This document shows, piece after piece, positions 7,555-11,461 of a stretch of DNA of 11,461 nt. The translations under genes and the position numbers were made by a program. Positions within the stretch are counted from its first letter, which is position 1. Each line of letters opens with the position of its first letter. The stretch is from Stramenopiles sp. TOSAG23-3 (lineage: Eukaryota > Sar), in assembly GCA_900128585.1 (NCBI GenBank), contig LT642738.1, positions 1 through 11,461 on the forward strand. Reading direction: 5' to 3'. The notes under the pieces were generated by a model. The model did no database searches, was not told where the DNA came from, and was given only the letters and a program-made list of their open reading frames with translations.

Positions 7555-7673
7555 TTTTTTTTTTTTTTAATTTCCATTCTTCTTTATTACTCCTCGTCGT
7601 ATTATTATATTTTATTATTATTATTATATATTTATTATGATATTCGTTATAATAATAATAATAATAATAATAA
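7555..7673. repeat. poly-T, TTA and AAT microsatellite tracts
   Basis: A run of 14 T lies at 7555-7568. TTA-type repeats at about 7600-7627 are followed, after a short spacer, by about eight AAT units at 7649-7673. The TTA and AAT tracts are complementary to each other and could form a long AT hairpin. This is simple-sequence DNA with no coding value. Confidence 0.85.
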
Positions 7674-7804
7674 AAAACACTAAAAAACAATTTACATTTA
7701 GATAGTCGTCTATATAATATATATTTTACTTCCACACACATGCCATACGGCACTCTTCTTTGTTCAAGATAAAATTCTTCTTCACTGAATCATTTGCTGC
7801 AGTG

Positions 7805-7811
7805 TATAAAA
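7805..7811 (+). promoter_or_regulatory. possible TATA box of the 231-residue gene
   Basis: TATAAAA lies 104 bases before the ATG at 7909, which fits a TATA box with a 5' UTR of about 70 bases. A second candidate, TATATAATA at about 7827-7835, is closer. In sequence this AT-rich such matches are frequent, so this is a weak call. Confidence 0.3.
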
Positions 7812-7908
7812 TTACCAACAAATTTGTATATAATAGAAAGTGAATCGACAGAAAGTCTAATTTCATACTCACTACACCCAACGTTCTGGAAATCGACCAA
7901 GCAAACCC

Positions 7909-8604
7909 ATGGCAACCGTGTCCGAGATTTACAACACAAAATTTATCCCTGTTCGCGATGAACGTGGGATAACTGAAAACCATGTAAACTTCGTCAAAGG
8001 GAAAGAAGGAGCGGACCGAGTTTTATGTGTAGTTCCGCAGCTGATGGCGCAACACACCTATATTATTGAAGCCACCAAAAGGGATGGGAACCCAGCTGAG
8101 CTAGAAAAGTTTGACTTTTCCGATTGTGAATTCCATGGGTTCACTGTCGACCATGAAGAGGTAAAAGTAAAGCCTATTCCAATGTCCAGTCGACAGCTAA
8201 AATTTACCGTTACCTTTCTCAGCAGAGGTGAGTACATTTTGAAAGACTCAAAGGAAAACATTGTGATCATGAATGTCGACTCTGCTTCAGCAAAGCATGG
8301 GGTTGACGCGCACCTTTACTACGGCCAATACAACAACAAAATTAGCAAAACGAAGAAAGTTAGCAAGTACATACAAAAAATTGTTTGTGTGTGGGGAAAA
8401 TTTAAGCCCACCTCTATCCCTGAAAGAGAAGCAAACCATTTCCCAAAATACTATGAGCCCAATGACTGCAATCCATGGCCATGGCATATGAATCATAAAG
8501 TTACTAAGATTCCAAAGTTTATCGATGATAAAAAGAAAAAGCAGGAGAAAGAACAGAAGAAAGAAGAAGAAAAGAAGCAAACCGCCGACGACGACGACTT
8601 TTGA
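7909..8604 (+). CDS. uncharacterised 231-residue protein with Lys/Glu-rich acidic-ended tail
   Basis: I do not recognise this protein. The start is well supported: ACCCATGG gives purine-rich context with G at +4, and the coding composition begins there sharply. There is no signal peptide and no membrane segment. Residues 1-200 look like a compact domain with alternating hydrophobic and charged residues, suggesting beta strands (for example VKVKPIP 85-91, LKFTVTFL 97-104, ENIVIMNV 116-123). An aromatic patch including NPWPWH lies at 188-193. Residues 203-225 are almost all Lys, Glu, Gln and Asp, likely an exposed helix, and the end is DDDDF. The neighbour on the right (stop at 8786) converges on it with only 181 bases between stops. 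It is probably a soluble cytosolic or nuclear protein; composition is consistent with a genuine expressed gene. No function is proposed. Confidence 0.85.
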   Translation: MATVSEIYNTKFIPVRDERGITENHVNFVKGKEGADRVLCVVPQLMAQHTYIIEATKRDGNPAELEKFDFSDCEFHGFTVDHEEVKVKPIPMSSRQLKFTVTFLSRGEYILKDSKENIVIMNVDSASAKHGVDAHLYYGQYNNKISKTKKVSKYIQKIVCVWGKFKPTSIPEREANHFPKYYEPNDCNPWPWHMNHKVTKIPKFIDDKKKKQEKEQKKEEEKKQTADDDDF

Positions 8605-8785
8605 GCGTTTCTGCAGAGAGTGTTTTTTTAAAGTACCTTTTACCTAATTTAAGTTTATTTAAAAATATTTAAATTTATAAAAAGTAAAATGTTTCCATTT
8701 TTGATTGCAACGAAAATGTTTTCATTTGGCTTTGATCTTTTGAATCGTTTGTTACGCCGCGAGTATTTTGCCTTCTCCCTACATT

Positions 8786-11035
8786 CTACGACCGAAACCT
8801 CACCCCCTTTCGTTGGAGCAAATAGGTCTTAATCTGTTGGATAGTGACGCCTCGGCCTTTTTGCAAGATTCGGGCAGGCTTCACCCGGTTGCTGTGGTAC
8901 GTCACCATTATCGCAGATATGCTGAGTAAAAGAAGCCCCGATATTGCTAAAAAATCTCTACGATGCTTTCTTCCAGCAATTCCGAAACAATAGCAGCATG
9001 CTGAAACGAAAGCAATTACTACCCAAACAATGGAGTGCCAATATTCCCGCAAACCCAGATCATTTTTACAGTCCAAACAGTCCGTGTTGCTTCCGACCAT
9101 GCCGATATCAGACGCATTTTCACGTCCAGCATTTAGATAACTGTCGGAGTACTGAATCGAGTGAGAGGGCGGCTCGTGCAAAAGCCTCTGGTGCTCATTA
9201 TCCTCGTCCCCATCGCCCAAAGCCCCGGCCTTTTCTCTCGCCTTGACAACGTTTATCAACGTGCGTGTCCCGAAAGTGTCGAACAAGCAGTTCGGCCCAC
9301 GAAACGCTCGGTCGGACGCGGGGGGTGGGATATACTTCCCGGTAATTGGGTCCACTGCAGCCGCCCCTTTCGAATGGTTATGCAGCCCTTCAACAATTTT
9401 AGAATGGACGGCGTCTGTAATTGGATAAAACGCAGAGATAATGCACCACGAAATTATAGAGCAGCATGCAGGGACCAAGATGACCATCACTTTCAGGGCG
9501 AAGATAACCCCGTCGGCTTGCTCCACCGTACGGCCCAGGCCTGCACGATACCCAAACGACGCCAAAATTGCCATGCTCACAGCGCTGCTCGGAATATGAA
9601 GCCAGCGAGGGATCATCTCCATGTAACACACGAATTGCGCTTCTCTGCGCAAACCGATGTGAAGCTCGTCATAATCTATACAATCCGCCCTGATGGGCCG
9701 GTGCAAATAATGGACGCCGCCACCGGTCAAACCGACCCAGGCATGGCACAGGGCAAAAAGCCGCTCGTCTCCCTTGCCACAGAAACAGAAAATAATTACG
9801 TACGCTGGCAACCCTAAGACCCAGCCTGCGAGCCACGTAAACCTCTTGTCAACCCGGGCAAGAAATCCAGCCATGCTTGCGTTGGCCATCGCGCTCTTTC
9901 TAAAATTTGGATGCTCGACCCACTCAGGGGGGAGCGTGAAATAATCAACCAACCGGAGGTCGCGCTGGTTCCGACGCTTGATCTCTGCACGCGCGCAAGC
10001 ACGAGTGCTCTCGCAACTCACCCACATCCAAAATGGAGTTGCGCACAGCGCACAAAGCAAGCCGACAATCAGGATGATGGAGACCCACATTTCATATGAT
10101 TCCGGCTGGAGCACGTACTGCACGTAAAACGGTAGCAACCCTTCAGAGAACATGCCGGCCAGGGCGCTGACGGAATGGCCCGTCAGCAGCACCATGAAAG
10201 GACCGTTCGAAATGCAGTTTCGCAGTCCTGCAACGAACGGCATGGAAGGCCTGTTCTTATAAGACGGCTGCTCCCATAACTTCCACGGCTGTCTCGATGA
10301 AGCTTCGGCCCGCTCATTCTCGTCTTCTCGGTAATCAGTAAAGTACGCCAAGATCCAGAACGAAACGATCGTTGAGATCCCGCAAAAAAAAGCAAACGAT
10401 CCGAAGGCGGAAAAATGGTCCCCATGGTACTTTGCAACCAAGATTGCGGGCGCGGCGGCCCCTAAAATCCTCCCAGCGGCTGAAAAAACTGCCCTCCAAG
10501 CAAAAACGCTCGTGCGAGTGGCACAATCTTGCGTGACTTCAGCCCCAAGCGCCATCCACGGGATCCCGAGAGGGAACAACCCATGAGCAAGGGCGCAGAC
10601 CACGTACGTGCTAACAATGGTGCTCATGCTGGAACGGTGCGGTGGCAAGTACAGGCAGATGACCGCAATGGCCTTTATCGGGGCCCATAAAATATAGTAC
10701 ATTCTCCTTCTGCCTTTGAAGAGCCCATTTTTCACGGCAAAAGTATCCATCAGCCATCCCCAAAAGGGGAACAGGATTGTTTCTATTGCCCGCACAGACG
10801 CGTGCAGCATGCCAAACCGCATGGGCTCTATCCGGACGTCGTCGACGTAGAACTTGGTTTGAAATGTATTGTCGAACGTTTCTACGGCACGGTACGCAAG
10901 GCCAGGGAGCGCGTATATCGTCTTTGCAAATAGCGAAACGTTGTTCAAACGATTAAAGTCAGCCTGCTCACTCTCTGGTGCATCAGCAGCCCTTGTAGCC
11001 CCACCCCCTTCCCCACCACCGCCGTGAGAGCTCAT
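8786..11035 (-). CDS. GPH-type (MFS_2-like) sugar/cation symporter homologue with C-terminal extension
   Basis: This is a membrane carrier of the glycoside-pentoside-hexuronide branch of the major facilitator superfamily (MelB relatives; MFSD2/MFSD12 in animals). I start at the ATG at 11035, giving 749 residues; the frame is open upstream to 11176 but has no ATG. Family marks: the loop 2-3 motif GWLMDTF...GRRR at 93-111, and the diagnostic DYDEL..G.RREA motif at 454-466 before helix 11. About twelve helices lie between residues 35 and 540. A hydrophilic stretch of about 125 residues then leads to two extra hydrophobic segments (about 666-686 and 693-712) and a basic tail. The cytosolic stretch holds an acidic dileucine EHQRLL at 614-619, a typical endosome/vacuole sorting signal. 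A long charged loop (about 341-396) separates helices 8 and 9. The substrate is unknown: the family includes sugar, lysolipid and cysteine carriers. Membership is confident; location is inferred. Confidence 0.88.
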   Translation of the reverse strand: MSSHGGGGEGGGATRAADAPESEQADFNRLNNVSLFAKTIYALPGLAYRAVETFDNTFQTKFYVDDVRIEPMRFGMLHASVRAIETILFPFWGWLMDTFAVKNGLFKGRRRMYYILWAPIKAIAVICLYLPPHRSSMSTIVSTYVVCALAHGLFPLGIPWMALGAEVTQDCATRTSVFAWRAVFSAAGRILGAAAPAILVAKYHGDHFSAFGSFAFFCGISTIVSFWILAYFTDYREDENERAEASSRQPWKLWEQPSYKNRPSMPFVAGLRNCISNGPFMVLLTGHSVSALAGMFSEGLLPFYVQYVLQPESYEMWVSIILIVGLLCALCATPFWMWVSCESTRACARAEIKRRNQRDLRLVDYFTLPPEWVEHPNFRKSAMANASMAGFLARVDKRFTWLAGWVLGLPAYVIIFCFCGKGDERLFALCHAWVGLTGGGVHYLHRPIRADCIDYDELHIGLRREAQFVCYMEMIPRWLHIPSSAVSMAILASFGYRAGLGRTVEQADGVIFALKVMVILVPACCSIISWCIISAFYPITDAVHSKIVEGLHNHSKGAAAVDPITGKYIPPPASDRAFRGPNCLFDTFGTRTLINVVKAREKAGALGDGDEDNEHQRLLHEPPSHSIQYSDSYLNAGRENASDIGMVGSNTDCLDCKNDLGLREYWHSIVWVVIAFVSACCYCFGIAGRKHRRDFLAISGLLLLSISAIMVTYHSNRVKPARILQKGRGVTIQQIKTYLLQRKGVRFRS

Positions 11036-11290
11036 GAGAACGACGGGAGCTCCGCTCTCCCCGGTGAACTTCAACCTACAAACACTGTTCGCGGAAGAAC
11101 GCCCACGGAGGATTGGTGTACAACAATGTCTAAATCTCTCTCCCTTTCCTCGCACTCTTGTAAATTTTCTTTGTACTCAAATCACATTGTTCCTTGTTTT
11201 AAACGTTATTCAAATACCTGTATAATTTTGAAACTCACTAGTGGGAATGGCATATATAAAAAACAATAATAAAAATGATGATGATGTGGC
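11036..11290 (-). other. 5' flank of the symporter gene
   Basis: Between the chosen ATG and the microsatellite lie 255 bases. The first 141 (to 11176) remain open in the gene's frame without an ATG. On the gene's strand the part near 11130-11155 is purine-rich (GA-rich). A TTTTTTATATATG stretch near 11250-11262 could act as a TATA element but is about 215 bases from the ATG. No ORF or RNA gene is seen. Confidence 0.45.
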
Positions 11291-11399
11291 TTTTTTTTTT
11301 TTTAATAAATAATAATAATAATTTTAATAATTATTCTTTCTTTCTTTCTTCTTTCTTCTTCTTGCTTTCTTTCTTTCTTTCATTCTTTCTTTCTTTCTC

Positions 11400-11459
<60 letters not shown>

Positions 11460-11461
11460 TC
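11291..11461. repeat. poly-T, AAT and long TTTC microsatellite
   Basis: Thirteen T at 11291-11303 are followed by AAT repeats (about 11304-11321) and then by TTTC repeats from about 11336 to the window end, imperfect to about 11400 and nearly pure after that. An ATGATGATGATG run lies just before, at 11274-11286. The tract reaches the edge, so its true length is unknown. It lies about 300 bases upstream of the symporter start. Confidence 0.95.

Larger units (their letters stand above)
6887..7908. other. AT-rich spacer between divergent genes
   Basis: This 1-kb stretch separates the starts of the RING-CH gene (leftward) and the 231-residue gene (rightward), so it should hold both promoters. 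It is extremely AT-rich in the middle. ORFs in it are low-complexity (runs of Tyr, Ile, Asn, Lys) and not credible. It carries a TTTC microsatellite, poly-T and AAT/TTA tracts, two adjacent short inverted repeats and a TATA-like box near the right end, all listed separately. Confidence 0.65.

Noticed and set aside
7484-7753. 89-codon minus-strand ORF rich in Tyr, Ile and Lys
   Set aside because: It is a translation of AAT/TTA and poly-T simple repeats, with no domain-like content.
9161-9817. 218-codon plus-strand ORF opposite the symporter gene
   Set aside because: It is antisense to a gene with clear family motifs; its protein has no recognisable pattern and the open frame reflects the higher GC content there.
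1-11461. tRNA, rRNA, CRISPR array, prophage or transposon
   Set aside because: I looked for T-loop motifs, regular repeat-spacer arrays, transposase or reverse transcriptase motifs and terminal inverted repeats and found none convincing.

Overview
This window looks like nuclear DNA from an intron-poor eukaryote, probably a unicellular alga or other protist. The coding regions are uninterrupted ORFs of 231 to more than 1250 codons on both strands. They are separated by very AT-rich spacers that carry poly-T runs and AAT and TTTC microsatellites. The families present (full ABCB-type transporter, RING-CH zinc finger, large GPH/MFS-type carrier with an extended tail) and the lack of operon spacing or Shine-Dalgarno sites all point to a eukaryote. 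The sequence alone does not let me name the lineage.

Layout from left to right. (1) 2-3793 (+): the 3' part of an ABCB/MDR-type full transporter, cut by the window edge, with two complete nucleotide-binding domains and two unusual insertions. (2) 3794-4368: AT-rich spacer with a hairpin and a possible intron or upstream ORF leading into the next gene. (3) 4369-4689 (+): a small predicted secreted protein. A perfect 17-bp tandem duplication at its 3' end throws it out of frame and gives a premature stop; the original reading frame seems to continue to 4832. (4) 4833-5380: AT-rich spacer with two repeat families, one of them ending at the stop codon of the next gene. (5) 5381-6886 (-): a RING-CH zinc finger joined to an AlgH/YqgE-like (DUF179) domain, an unusual combination. 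(6) 6887-7908: AT-rich spacer between divergent genes, with microsatellites and short inverted repeats. (7) 7909-8604 (+): an unrecognised 231-residue protein with a lysine/glutamate-rich tail ending in DDDDF. (8) 8786-11035 (-): a GPH-type (MFS_2-like) sugar/cation symporter homologue with two additional C-terminal membrane segments. (9) 11036-11461: its 5' flank, ending in a long TTTC microsatellite.

The genes show no sign of forming a pathway. Gene orientation (two convergent pairs, one divergent pair) suggests independent transcription units. Two ORFs that begin at non-ATG codons on paper (minus strand, upstream of 6886 and 11035) were re-started at the first in-frame ATG, because non-ATG starts are unlikely in a eukaryote. 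I found no rRNA, tRNA, CRISPR array or recognisable transposon. The most notable items are the RING-CH/AlgH fusion and the 17-bp duplication that breaks the small secreted gene.
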